In this document: positions 37,663 through 45,910 of the stretch, piece by piece
How positions within the stretch are numbered: position 1 is the first letter of the stretch
Layout of the letters: each line of letters starts with the position of its first letter
Assembly (NCBI RefSeq): GCF_014892575.1
Contig: NZ_JADBGI010000021.1
Span: 1 to 64,000 of the forward strand
Direction of reading: 5' to 3'
Source: Nocardiopsis coralli
Lineage (GTDB): Bacteria; Actinomycetota; Actinomycetes; Streptosporangiales; Streptosporangiaceae
DNA: 64,000 nt
The notes under the pieces: model-generated
Told to the model about the DNA's origin: nothing
Databases searched by the model: none
Seen by the model: only the letters and a program-made list of their open reading frames with translations
Translations under genes and position numbers: made by a program

Positions 37663-38574
37663 TCAGTCGGAGTAGCGCTCCAGGAACGGCCGGAGGATCT
37701 CCTCGGTGCGGTCGGGCGTCGGAGCCTGCGTGGCCAGGTGGTCCATCGTCTGCGCGTACCGGTGGGTGTCCTCGTACTTGTCGAAGTAGAGCGCGCTGCT
37801 CAGCTGCTCGAGGTAGACCACGTCCGGCAGTTGCGGCGTGGGGAAACGCAGGATGCTGAACGGGCCGCCGGCCGCCGGGTGCCCGCCGATGTCGAAGGTG
37901 GCGATCTGCACCGTGACGTTGGGGCGGCGGTTCATCTCGACCAGGTGCTCGATCTGCCCGCGCATCGTCTCCCGGTCGCCGTAGGGGCGGTGCAGCACAC
38001 CCTCGTCGATCACCGCCCACAGGCGTGGCGCCTCTGGCTCGTGCAGGCGCATCTGCCTGTGCATGCGCATGTCCACGCGGCTGGTGACGTCCTCCTCCGA
38101 GCGGGTGGTGCTCGACAGGTTGATCACCGCACGCGCGTAGTCCTGGGTCTGCAGCAGGCCCGGGACGAACTGCACCTCGAAGGTGCGGATCATCGACGCG
38201 GCCTCCTCCAGGCCCACGTACACACCGAACCACTGGGGGAGCACGTCGCCGTACTTGTGCCACCAGCCCTGCGCGTTCGCGCTGGAGATGAGCCCGAGGA
38301 GCGCCTCGCGCTGCTCGGGGTCGTCGACCCCGTACAGCTGCAGCAGGTCGTCGACGTCACGACGCTTGAAACTCACCTGGCCGAGCTCCATCCTGCTGAT
38401 CTTGGCGTGCGAGGCGCGGATCGCGTAGCCGGCGTCGTGGCGGGAAATTCCCTTGTCCTGGCGCAAACGTCGCAGCTGCGTGCCCAGAAGAATGCGCAGC
38501 ACGGTCGGGCCGCCGCTGGAATTGGCGAGAAAATCCTCGGTGACCTGCAAATCCTGTGCTTGGTCGGTGATCAC
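37663..38574 (-). CDS. Scr1/WhiJ-type helix-turn-helix regulator
   Basis: A 303-residue XRE-family regulator with an N-terminal HTH (LGTQLRRLRQDKGISRHDAGYAIRASHAKISRMELGQVSFKRRDVDDLLQLYGV) and the C-terminal DUF5753/Scr1 domain (FEVQFVPGLLQTQDYARAVI...RMHRQMRL...AVIDEGVLHRPYG...RPNVTVQIATFDIGGHPAAGGPFSILRF..VVYLEQLSSALYFDK). GTG 38574 has AGGAGGG 6 nt upstream; the longer frame to 38697 lacks such a site. It sits between a DUF397 gene and a divergent ATPase gene. I infer that it binds the two matching palindromic sites that precede those genes. Confidence 0.92.
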   Translation of the reverse strand: MITDQAQDLQVTEDFLANSSGGPTVLRILLGTQLRRLRQDKGISRHDAGYAIRASHAKISRMELGQVSFKRRDVDDLLQLYGVDDPEQREALLGLISSANAQGWWHKYGDVLPQWFGVYVGLEEAASMIRTFEVQFVPGLLQTQDYARAVINLSSTTRSEEDVTSRVDMRMHRQMRLHEPEAPRLWAVIDEGVLHRPYGDRETMRGQIEHLVEMNRRPNVTVQIATFDIGGHPAAGGPFSILRFPTPQLPDVVYLEQLSSALYFDKYEDTHRYAQTMDHLATQAPTPDRTEEILRPFLERYSD

Positions 38575-38777
38575 GACGCCCTCCTGTGGCGGCTTCTGAG
38601 CGAGCGATCGCCCAGTATAACGATGAGTTTCCATTGTGGACAGAGCTTCCGGGATGCCGCTTAGGCGGGCTGTGCCCTGTTCTGTTGCGGGTGTCATTGC
38701 CGGTGCGGTGCGCGAATTCTCGGTCCCGGGCCTACCAATAGGTGTAGTTCGTCCTATAGTCTTGCCCGGACATCATG

Positions 38778-38809
38778 CTGCACGTGCAGACGTGTCTTAC
38801 AGATGTAAG
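38778..38809. promoter_or_regulatory. composite palindromic operator, site B
   Basis: The palindrome CTGCACGTGCAG (38778-38789) is followed after 6 bp by CTTAC-AGAT-GTAAG (38796-38809). It lies downstream of TATAGT (38754-38759), a probable -10 box for the ATPase gene, so a bound protein would block elongation or initiation. It matches site A at 37344-37374. Confidence 0.6.
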
Positions 38810-38866
38810 GCACGCACCCCCGTCAGAGCAGGCCGAGCGACCCGACATCACATCGTGAGGAACGTG

Positions 38867-39421
38867 ATGAACGCAGAGCTGATGCCTTCGGAGACCGGTC
38901 CCGAGGCATCCCCGAGCCGCCCCTCCCCGGTGAGGGACCCCGACAGCCGCCTGTCCGGCTGGTGGGACCCGCCCTCCGGCCGACTCGGTATCGGCGGCAC
39001 CTCGCGCACACCCGAACTCGCCGCGCGCTCCCTCGACTCCACCGCCCGCTCGGTCGGCCACGCACGTGAGTTCGCCGCCGACGCCGCCCGCGGATGGGGC
39101 TTGGCCGGCCTGGAGGAGGACCTGCGCCTGGTCGTCTCCGAACTCGTCGGCAACGCCTGCCGCCACGCCGTCCCCGAAGGCGCGGACCCCGCGCGTTCCC
39201 CCGTCCTGGTGCAGCTGCGCCGGGTCGGGGCGGACTCCGTGGTGTGCATGGTCGCCGACGACGCGGACACCGCCCCCCAACAGGTCGACGCCCACCAGTT
39301 CGCCGAATGCGGCCGGGGCCTCGGCCTCGTCGCGGCCTTCGGTGCCGAGTGGGGCTGGAGTCCGATCAACGGCGGCGGCAAGGTCGTCTGGGTGCTCTGC
39401 ACGGACGCCCGCGAGGCCTGA
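38867..39421 (+). CDS. anti-sigma-type ATPase (AbaA/WhiJ-associated HATPase)
   Basis: A 184-residue GHKL ATPase of the RsbW/SpoIIAB-like group common in actinobacteria. The N-box is EDLRLVVSELVGNACRHA (near residue 88), the G1 region VADDADTAPQQ, and the G2 box ECGRGLGLVAAFGAEWGW. The first 50 residues are Pro/Ser-rich and variable. Such proteins phosphorylate STAS partners or bind regulators. The divergent Scr1-type HTH gene and the STAS gene 170 bp downstream make both kinds of partner available. ATG 38867 follows GTGAGGAA; GTG 38864 is an alternative. Confidence 0.88.
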   Translation: MNAELMPSETGPEASPSRPSPVRDPDSRLSGWWDPPSGRLGIGGTSRTPELAARSLDSTARSVGHAREFAADAARGWGLAGLEEDLRLVVSELVGNACRHAVPEGADPARSPVLVQLRRVGADSVVCMVADDADTAPQQVDAHQFAECGRGLGLVAAFGAEWGWSPINGGGKVVWVLCTDAREA

Positions 39422-39513
39422 GAACCGCTCCCCGTCTCCGATCCCGCCGCGTACAGGGCCGATCGTCCTCCACAGGTGTGCCCGGTGGACCGGGATGTGT
39501 CGGCCGGGCCGAG

Positions 39514-39519
39514 TAGGCT
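39514..39519 (+). promoter_or_regulatory. -10 box of the leader peptide-STAS transcript
   Basis: TAGGCT, 8 nt before ATG 39528 of the 19-codon leader ORF. Confidence 0.5.
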
Positions 39520-39527
39520 GGCCAATC

Positions 39528-39587
39528 ATGTCGGCATTTGACCGATCGCGTCCCGACAGTGGATTCCTGTGCTCGACCCGGGAGTGA
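39528..39587 (+). CDS. putative 19-residue leader peptide upstream of STAS gene
   Basis: A short ORF encoding MSAFDRSRPDSGFLCSTRE. Its ATG is placed 8 nt after a TAGGCT box, so it would be translated from a leaderless mRNA. Its stop TGA ends 3 nt before the STAS start GTG 39591, and its last codons contain GGGAGTGAGG, the STAS ribosome binding site. The geometry suggests that translation of the peptide feeds or gates STAS translation. It is inferred from layout only. Confidence 0.4.
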   Translation: MSAFDRSRPDSGFLCSTRE

Positions 39588-39590
39588 GGC

Positions 39591-39977
39591 GTGACCGTGC
39601 TGGACACGGAGCAGGAGCAGTTCGCCTGCGACGGCATCTCCGTCGTGGGCCTCGAAGGCGAGATCGACATCGCCACCGCGCGCGACGTGCACGCGCGCCT
39701 GGCCGAACGGGCCGCCCACGGTTGTGTGGTGGCCGACCTGGCCGGCGTGGCCTTCATCGACGCCTCCGGGATCAACGCGCTGGTCGGAGCCATGCGTGAC
39801 GCCGCCCGCGAGGGCAGACACCTGCTCCTGGCCGCCCCGCCCCGGCAGCTCTCCCGCATCCTCGACGTGCTGACCCTGCACTCCGTGCTGCCCACGTACC
39901 CCACCGCAGGGGCCGCTCTCGCCGCGCACACCCGTGCGGCGCACGCGTCCGGGCGCGTGCCCCCGCAGGCGGTCTGA
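39591..39977 (+). CDS. STAS-domain anti-anti-sigma factor
   Basis: A 128-residue STAS protein of the RsbV/SpoIIAA type. GLEGEIDIATARDVHARLAE opens the fold and VVADLAGVAFIDASGINALVGAM holds the phosphorylation site, Ser59 in DASG. It would bind an anti-sigma ATPase when unphosphorylated, thereby releasing a sigma factor or other target. The ATPase encoded just upstream is the obvious partner, and the PP2C phosphatase at 18675-20939 is a candidate for dephosphorylating Ser59. GTG 39591 has GGGAGTGAGG upstream. A short leader ORF ends 3 nt before it. Confidence 0.92.
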   Translation: MTVLDTEQEQFACDGISVVGLEGEIDIATARDVHARLAERAAHGCVVADLAGVAFIDASGINALVGAMRDAAREGRHLLLAAPPRQLSRILDVLTLHSVLPTYPTAGAALAAHTRAAHASGRVPPQAV

Positions 39978-40026
39978 CCCGCGGCCACCGGGGCCCGGGC
40001 TCCGTGCACGGTCCCGCACACGACGA

Positions 40027-40054
40027 ACGGGGTGCGCCCGCAGGCACACCCCGT
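40027..40054. terminator. bidirectional terminator-like hairpin
   Basis: ACGGGGTG (40027-40034) pairs with CACCCCGT (40047-40054) between the convergent STAS and glmS genes. Confidence 0.6.
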
Positions 40055-40077
40055 CGGTGTCGGTCGTCGGCGCCGTC

Positions 40078-41931
40078 CTACTCCACGGTCACACTCTTGG
40101 CGAGGTTGCGGGGCTGGTCGACGTCGTTGCCCTTGGCCAGGGCCAGCTCGCACGCGAACACCTGCATCGGGATCGTCGAGACGATCGGCTGCAGCAGCGT
40201 GGGAACCGCCGGGATCTCGATGAGCACGTCCGAGTACGGGCGCACCGCCTCGTCGCCCTTCTCGGCGATCACGATGGTGCGGGCACCACGGGCGCGCACC
40301 TCCTGGATGTTGGAGACGATCTTGTCGTGCAGCACGCTGCGGCCCTCGGGGGAGGGGACCACCACGACGACGGGCAGGCCCTCCTCGATCAGCGCGATCG
40401 GGCCGTGCTTGAGCTCGCCGGCCGCGAACGCCTCCGCGTGCATGTACGCCAGCTCCTTGAGCTTGAGCGCACCCTCCAGCGCCACCGGGTACCCCACGTG
40501 GCGGCCCAGGAACAGCACGGTGCTCGCGTCGGCCAGCGAGTGCGCCAGCTGCTTCACCGGCTCGACGGTCTCCAGCACCTGCTCGACCTGGTCGGGCATG
40601 GTGGCCAGCTGGGCGATGACCGCGTTGATCTCGTCGCCGTACTTCAGGCCCCGCACCTGCGCCAGGTACAGGCCGATGAGGTAGCAGGCCGCCAGCTGCG
40701 TCAGGAAGGTCTTCGTGGCGGCCACGCCCACCTCGGGCCCGGCGTGGGTGTACAGCACACCATCGGACTCGCGCGGGATCGTGGAGCCGTTGACGTTGCA
40801 GATCGCCAGGACCTTGGCGCGCTGCTCACGGGCGTAGCGCACCGCCATCAGGGTGTCCATGCTCTCGCCGGACTGCGAGATGGCGATGACCAGGGTCTGC
40901 TGGTCCAGGATCGGGTCCCGGTACCGGAACTCGCTGGCGACCTCGACCTCGCAGGGCACGCGGCACCAGTGCTCGATCGCGTACTTGGCGATCAGGCCCG
41001 CGTGGTACGACGTGCCGCACGCGATGATGACGATCTTCTCGACCGTGCGCAGCTCCGCCGGGGTCAGCCGCATCTCGTCGAGGTGGAGTTCCCCGTCGGT
41101 GGTGACGCGGCCCAGGAGGGTGTCGGCGACCGCACGCGGCTGCTCGACGATCTCCTTGAGCATGAAGTACTCGTAGCCGCCCTTCTCGGCGGCGGAGGCG
41201 TCCCAGTCGACGTGGTACTCGTTGACCTCGGCCGGGTTGCCGTCGTAGTCGGTGACCGTGACGGAGTCGGCGCGCAGCTCCACGACCTGGTCCTGGCCCA
41301 GCTCGACGGCGTCACGGGTGTGCGCGATGAAGGCGGCGACGTCGCTGGCGAGGAAGTTCTCGCCCTGCCCGCGGCCCACGACCAGCGGGGAGTTTCGGCG
41401 GGCGGCCACGACGAGCTCCGGGTCGTCCACGGAGACCGCGACCAGGGTGAAGGCGCCCTCCAGGCGCTTGCAGGCCTGGCGCATGGCACCGGCGAGGTCG
41501 CCGTCACCGCGCTCCTCGAGCACCTTGTTCAGCAGGTGCGAGGCGATCTCGGTGTCGGTCTCGGACAGGAACTTGCAGCCCTGCTCCTCCAGCTCGCTGC
41601 GGAGGGCGGAGAAGTTCTCGATGATGCCGTTGTGGACCACCGCGACACGCCGGTCGTTGTCGACGTGGGGGTGGGCGTTCACGTCGTTGGGGGCACCATG
41701 GGTGGCCCAACGCGTGTGGCCGATACCGGCTCCCTCGCCCCCGATGGGGTGGTCCTCCAGGGCCTGGCGCAGGTTGGCGAGCTTTCCGGCCCGCTTCTCG
41801 GTGCGCAGTGTGCCGTTGTCCAGCACAGCCACACCCGCGGAGTCGTATCCGCGGTACTCCAACCTTGCGAGGCCGTCCACGACGACCTCGAGCGCCGGTT
41901 GCGGCCCGACGTAGCCAACGATTCCGCACAT
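40078..41931 (-). CDS. glmS: glutamine--fructose-6-phosphate aminotransferase
   Basis: A 617-residue enzyme that makes glucosamine-6-phosphate from fructose-6-phosphate and glutamine, the entry to cell-wall amino sugars. Cys2 in MCGIVGYVG is the glutaminase nucleophile. RLEYRGYDSAGVAV, HTRWATHGAPNDVNAHPH and NGIIENF define the glutaminase domain. The isomerase half has two SIS domains (IIACGTSYHAGLIAKY, ISQSGESMDTLMAVR and FLGRHVGYPVALEGALKLKELAYMHAEAF) and ends in LAKSVTVE. The start is fixed by Cys2. A TACGCT box at 41939-41944 lies 7 nt upstream, so it is probably leaderless, and a DasR-like site lies further up. No glmS ribozyme is present. Confidence 0.97.
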   Translation of the reverse strand: MCGIVGYVGPQPALEVVVDGLARLEYRGYDSAGVAVLDNGTLRTEKRAGKLANLRQALEDHPIGGEGAGIGHTRWATHGAPNDVNAHPHVDNDRRVAVVHNGIIENFSALRSELEEQGCKFLSETDTEIASHLLNKVLEERGDGDLAGAMRQACKRLEGAFTLVAVSVDDPELVVAARRNSPLVVGRGQGENFLASDVAAFIAHTRDAVELGQDQVVELRADSVTVTDYDGNPAEVNEYHVDWDASAAEKGGYEYFMLKEIVEQPRAVADTLLGRVTTDGELHLDEMRLTPAELRTVEKIVIIACGTSYHAGLIAKYAIEHWCRVPCEVEVASEFRYRDPILDQQTLVIAISQSGESMDTLMAVRYAREQRAKVLAICNVNGSTIPRESDGVLYTHAGPEVGVAATKTFLTQLAACYLIGLYLAQVRGLKYGDEINAVIAQLATMPDQVEQVLETVEPVKQLAHSLADASTVLFLGRHVGYPVALEGALKLKELAYMHAEAFAAGELKHGPIALIEEGLPVVVVVPSPEGRSVLHDKIVSNIQEVRARGARTIVIAEKGDEAVRPYSDVLIEIPAVPTLLQPIVSTIPMQVFACELALAKGNDVDQPRNLAKSVTVE

Positions 41932-41938
41932 GGGCGCC

Positions 41939-41944
41939 AGCGTA
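41939..41944 (-). promoter_or_regulatory. -10 box of leaderless glmS
   Basis: TACGCT on the minus strand, 7 nt before ATG 41931, whose position is fixed by the catalytic Cys2. Confidence 0.55.
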
Positions 41945-42005
41945 GGCGAGAACGGACGCTGAATCGACCAACCAGTGCTGCATACCACTCGCCATTTTCC
42001 CTGGT

Positions 42006-42021
42006 GGCGGTATAGACCATT
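42006..42021. promoter_or_regulatory. weak DasR-like (dre) site near glmS
   Basis: GGCGGTATAGACCATT matches 12 of 16 positions of the dre consensus A(G/C)TGGTCTAGACCA(G/C)T that I recall from Streptomyces DasR work. It lies about 75 bp upstream of the glmS start. Confidence 0.35.
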
Positions 42022-42211
42022 TGGTGCATGGAGAATAGGCCGCGCAGGTGGGAAGCGTGGGGAGGTGCAGAGTGCGGTTGTTCCGGGCCTTCTGCGCCGT
42101 GAAGAAAAAACTTTCTCCGACCACCGAATGACCCTGTGGTTTCGGACACGTTACCCCGAAGTTGTGGCGCTTGACGGGGGCCGGGCTCCGAGGGTGGTGG
42201 GGGTGCTCGTC

Positions 42212-42217
42212 TAGGGT
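42212..42217 (+). promoter_or_regulatory. -10 box of leaderless coaA
   Basis: TAGGGT, 8 nt before GTG 42226. Confidence 0.55.
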
Positions 42218-42225
42218 TGGCGACC

Positions 42226-43170
42226 GTGTCTCAAGCGACGAAGAACGGCGTCTCCTCGCCGTACGTGGAACTGGACCGGGAGGCCTGGGCGGCCCTCCGA
42301 GCCTCCACGCCGCTGTCCCTGACCGAGACCGACCTCGCCGAGCTGCGGGGGACGTCCGACCCCACATCACTGGAGGACGTGCGCGACATCTACCTGCCGC
42401 TGTCGCGCCTGCTCAATCTCTACGTCGGTGCCACCCAGCAACGGCACGCCGCCGTGCGTGCGTTCCTGGGCGAGGCCGACCGTCCGGCGCCGTTCGTCAT
42501 CGGTGTGGCCGGCAGCGTCGCGGTCGGCAAGTCCACGACCGCCCGGCTGCTGCGCTCACTGCTGGCCCAGTGGCCCAACCATCCCCACGTCGAACTCGTC
42601 AGTACCGACAACTTCCTCCACCCCAACGCCGTGCTCGAGGCGCGCGGGCTCATGCGCCGCAAGGGGTTCCCCGAGAGTTACGACCGGCGTTCCCTCGTCC
42701 GGTTCGTCTCGGAGATGAAGGCCGGGGCCGAACAGCTCGAGATCCCGGTCTACTCGCACCTGCACTACGACATCGTGCAGGGGGAGCGGCAGACCGTCCG
42801 CCGCCCCGACATCCTCATCGTCGAGGGCATCAACGTGCTGCAGCCCGCCACCGCCGGGCGCCTCGCGGTGGCCGACTTCTTCGACTTCTCCATCTACGTC
42901 GACGCCAAGGTCGGCAACATCCGGAACTGGTACCTCGACCGGTTCCGGGAACTGCGCCGCACGGCCTTCTCCGACCCGCGTTCGTACTTCCACCACATGG
43001 CCACGACCACACGCGAGGAGGAGGCGCTGGAGTTCGCCGCGAACACCTGGCGCACCATCAACGAGGTCAACCTGGTCGAGAACATCCAACCCACCCGGGG
43101 GCGGGCGACCCTCGTGCTCTACAAGGGCGACGACCACCGGGTGCGCAGGGTGCGGTTGCGCAAGACCTGA
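42226..43170 (+). CDS. coaA: type I pantothenate kinase
   Basis: A 314-residue kinase that phosphorylates pantothenate, the first and usually rate-controlling step of CoA synthesis. The P-loop [17 protein letters not shown] is near residue 93. [15 protein letters not shown] at the N-terminus, [39 protein letters not shown] and [13 protein letters not shown] are classic CoaA blocks. GTG 42226 is 8 nt after a TAGGGT box, consistent with a leaderless mRNA and with typical protein length. It is divergent from glmS, as in many actinobacteria. A short stem-loop follows the gene. Confidence 0.96.
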   Translation: MSQATKNGVSSPYVELDREAWAALRASTPLSLTETDLAELRGTSDPTSLEDVRDIYLPLSRLLNLYVGATQQRHAAVRAFLGEADRPAPFVIGVAGSVAVGKSTTARLLRSLLAQWPNHPHVELVSTDNFLHPNAVLEARGLMRRKGFPESYDRRSLVRFVSEMKAGAEQLEIPVYSHLHYDIVQGERQTVRRPDILIVEGINVLQPATAGRLAVADFFDFSIYVDAKVGNIRNWYLDRFRELRRTAFSDPRSYFHHMATTTREEEALEFAANTWRTINEVNLVENIQPTRGRATLVLYKGDDHRVRRVRLRKT

Positions 43171-43216
43171 GTTCCCGGGAAAGGGGCTGCCGGAGGTGAC
43201 CGCCCGCGGGTAAGGT

Positions 43217-43237
43217 GGGTGGCTCTTCCGGCCACCC
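43217..43237 (+). terminator. coaA terminator-like hairpin
   Basis: GGGTGGC (43217-43223) pairs with GCCACCC (43231-43237) around a 7-nt loop, 46 nt after the coaA stop. Confidence 0.5.
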
Positions 43238-43355
43238 CTGACCCGGGTGCTGTGCGCTCTGACGATCGGAACGAACCGGGCCCCTGCGGCGACCGGGGCG
43301 GGACCCGCGCGCGCGAGCCGGCGCGTCCACGTCCCGCCTACCCTTCGAGGCCGCC

Positions 43356-45569
43356 ATGAGCACGACCGATCCCGCCCGCACGCCCGTTCCCGGTGAAGCA
43401 CCGGAAACCGGGGAGGGCCCGTCGGCCGACCCCGAGATCCTCGCCGAACGCGCCCACCTGGTTGCCGCGCGCGACGCCCTGCGTGCGATGTACGAGGGCG
43501 TGGCCGCCACGACGCTCGTGATGAGCGGCGACGCCAAGGACGAGTTCAACGACGAGGCGGTGTTCCGGAACCGGCTGCGCCGTCTCGCCGAACTGGCCGA
43601 CATCCCCGACGCGCCCCTGTTCTTCGGCCGGATGGACTTCGACCCCGGCACCGTCTTCCTGGACGACGAGGAGGGCGGCGAAGGTGCCGCACGGGCCGCC
43701 GAGGGGCCCGACCGGGTGCACATCGGCCGCCGACACGTGCACGACCCGGCCGGGCGCCCCATGGTCCTGGACTGGCGCGCGCCCATCAGCGTCGCCTACT
43801 ACCGGGCCACCCCGAGCGACCGGATGCGTGTGCTGTCGCGCCGGCGGTACGGGTTCACGACCGTTCCGACCGGTCCCGACACGTCGGAGGCCGTGCTCAC
43901 CGCGTACGAGGACGAACCCCTCACGGTCAGCGAGGAGGAGGCGGAGGAGCGCACCAGCGAACTCCTCGCCAGCGAGATCGAACGGCCCAGGTCCGGGCCG
44001 ATGCGCGACATCGTGGCCACCATCCAGCCCGAGCAGGACGACCTCGTGCGCGCTCCGCTGTCCACGACCCTGTGCGTGCAGGGGGCGCCCGGGACCGGGA
44101 AGACCGCGGTGGGGCTGCACCGCGTCGCGTTCCTGCTGTACACCGAACGCGAACGCCTGTCGCGCAGCGGGGTGTCGATCGTGGGGCCGAACCGGTCGTT
44201 CCTGTCCTACATCCGCAACGTGCTGCCCGCGCTCGGCGAGGTCGACGTCGGGCAGACCACCGTCGAGGAGATGGTGGAGGCCGGGCTCCCGGAGCGTTCC
44301 CGCCCGAACACCGGATGGGTGCGGCGCACGGAGACCTCGGAGGCCGCCCGGCTCAAGGGCGACGCCCGGATGGCGGAGGTGCTTCGCCGGGACCTGTGGT
44401 CGCACCTGCGCCCGCCGGAGGAGGCCCTCGTGGTGCAGGAGGGGTCGCGGCGGTGGCGCCTGTACCCGGAGGACCTGCGGCCGCTGCTGGACGAGCTCGC
44501 CGGGCGCGGGGTCTCCTACGGCGCCGGGCGCGACCTGTTGGCGCACCGCATCGCACACGCGGTCCTGTCGCTGATGGAGTCCGAGGGGCACGCCTGCGAC
44601 GACCGCACGCACGAGCGGGTGCGGCGCGACCCGGCCGTGCGCCGCGCCGTGACCGCGATGTGGCCCAAGGTGGACCCGCTCAAGCTGGTCCTGGGCCTGC
44701 TCACCGACCCCGAGCGGCTGGCGCGGGCCGGGGAGGGCCTCCTCGACCCGGAGGAACAGGAGCTGCTGCCGCTGCCCGGGAAGCCGCGCGGGCCCAAGTC
44801 CGCCCGGTGGTCGCGCGAGGACCTGGTGCTGGTCGACGAGGCGGCGTCGCTGGTCGAACGCACGGGCGGGCTGGGGCACATCGTGGTGGACGAGGCCCAG
44901 GACCTCAGCCCGATGCAGTGCCGCGCCGTCGGGCGCAGGGGAGCCGGCGGGTCGTTCACGGTGCTCGGCGACGTGGCGCAGGGGACCTCTCCGGGTGCGA
45001 CGCGGAACTGGTCCACGCTGTTGGAGCACCTGGGCAGGCCGACCGGCCACCTGAGCGTGCTCGACCGGGGGTACCGCGTTCCCGCGCAGATCATCGACTT
45101 CGCCGCGCGCCTGCTGCCCACGATCGCGCCGGGGTTGGGCGCCCCGGTGGCGGTGCGCCGCGCGCCGGGTGCGCTGCGGGTGACGCCGGTCCCCGAGGGC
45201 CCCGGCGGCCCCGACGTGCTGGCCGGGCCCGTCGCCGATGCCTGCCGCACCGCGCTGGGAGGTCAGGGTTCCGTGGGCCTGATCGCGGCCGACGCGGACC
45301 TGCCGGGGCTGTGCGCCGCCCTCGCCGACCGGGGGCTGGAGGTGCCCGTGCTCGGCGAGGGTGACACGGATCTGGACTCCGCGCGCCTGATCGCGGTCCC
45401 CGCGAGCCTGGCCAAGGGTCTGGAGTTCGACGCGGTCGTGGTCGCCGAACCCGCCGCGATCGTCGACTCCGAGGCGCGGGGGCGCAACCGCCTGTACGTG
45501 GTGCTGACGCGCGCGGTGAGCACCCTGCACGTGGTGCACGCGCGCCCGCTGCCCGACGAACTCACCTGA
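43356..45569 (+). CDS. HelD-like RNA polymerase-associated ATPase
   Basis: A 737-residue superfamily-1 ATPase related to UvrD but of the HelD type, which pries stalled or drug-bound RNA polymerase off DNA; actinobacterial relatives (HelR) give tolerance to rifamycins. A coiled N-terminal arm precedes the first ATPase half (Walker A GAPGTGKTAVGLHRVAFLLY near residue 244). DEAQDLSPMQCRAV near residue 510 is Walker B, and the second half ends in AKGLEFDAVVVAEP and NRLYVVLTRAV. RPMVLDWRAPISVAYYRA is typical of HelD. ATG 43356 lies 11 nt after TACCCT, so the leader is short. I see no rifamycin-associated palindrome upstream. Confidence 0.9.
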   Translation: MSTTDPARTPVPGEAPETGEGPSADPEILAERAHLVAARDALRAMYEGVAATTLVMSGDAKDEFNDEAVFRNRLRRLAELADIPDAPLFFGRMDFDPGTVFLDDEEGGEGAARAAEGPDRVHIGRRHVHDPAGRPMVLDWRAPISVAYYRATPSDRMRVLSRRRYGFTTVPTGPDTSEAVLTAYEDEPLTVSEEEAEERTSELLASEIERPRSGPMRDIVATIQPEQDDLVRAPLSTTLCVQGAPGTGKTAVGLHRVAFLLYTERERLSRSGVSIVGPNRSFLSYIRNVLPALGEVDVGQTTVEEMVEAGLPERSRPNTGWVRRTETSEAARLKGDARMAEVLRRDLWSHLRPPEEALVVQEGSRRWRLYPEDLRPLLDELAGRGVSYGAGRDLLAHRIAHAVLSLMESEGHACDDRTHERVRRDPAVRRAVTAMWPKVDPLKLVLGLLTDPERLARAGEGLLDPEEQELLPLPGKPRGPKSARWSREDLVLVDEAASLVERTGGLGHIVVDEAQDLSPMQCRAVGRRGAGGSFTVLGDVAQGTSPGATRNWSTLLEHLGRPTGHLSVLDRGYRVPAQIIDFAARLLPTIAPGLGAPVAVRRAPGALRVTPVPEGPGGPDVLAGPVADACRTALGGQGSVGLIAADADLPGLCAALADRGLEVPVLGEGDTDLDSARLIAVPASLAKGLEFDAVVVAEPAAIVDSEARGRNRLYVVLTRAVSTLHVVHARPLPDELT

Positions 45570-45910
45570 CCCCGGGGCGCTCAGGGCCCGAGGACCGCCC
45601 CGTGCGCGGACCAAGTCCGTTCCGCGCCCAGGACCTGAGGGACGCCCCGTGCGGTGCGCGAGCGCCGGCGAGTGCACCGCACGGAGCGGGGCCCGGGGCC
45701 TCGGCCCACCTGGAACGGGCACGGTTCCGGTTCTGCCGGGCGTGTGTTCTCGCCCTGCCTCGGGTATTCGTCGGTGCTCTCACCCGAGCGGAGCGGTAGT
45801 GGTGGCGGCGTGCGGTCAACTGGCCGGGGCGTAGCGGGCACGATGCGTGAGCTGCGTGGAGGACGCAGAAAGAAGCCCCCGCGGGGCGGGGGCTTCCGGG
45901 CCGTCCCGGG
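45570..45910. other. 341-bp convergent intergenic region with stem-loops
   Basis: Near the helD-like gene end, CCGTGCGGTGC (45647-45657) pairs with 45674-45684, with flanking GCCCC/GGGGC, a terminator-like stem. The other end carries the separate terminator at 45872-45896. No convincing gene lies between. Confidence 0.5.
45872..45896 (-). terminator. intrinsic terminator of the membrane-protein gene
   Basis: GAAGCCCCCGC (45872-45882) pairs perfectly with 45886-45896 around GGG. On the minus strand the stem is followed by TTTCTGCG. It lies 14 nt past the stop of the gene at 45911. Confidence 0.75.

Noticed and set aside
40078-42225. glmS ribozyme upstream of glmS
   Set aside because: The start codon lies 7 nt from a -10 box, leaving no leader, and the ribozyme core is absent.
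43171-43355. Rifamycin-associated palindrome upstream of the HelD-like gene
   Set aside because: I looked for a 19-bp GGGGCTTGC-type palindrome and found only GC-rich sequence and the coaA terminator stem.
45644-45692. Hairpin after the HelD-like gene as a small RNA or REP element
   Set aside because: Position right after a stop codon and ordinary GC-rich pairing make a terminator the simpler reading; only one copy seen.
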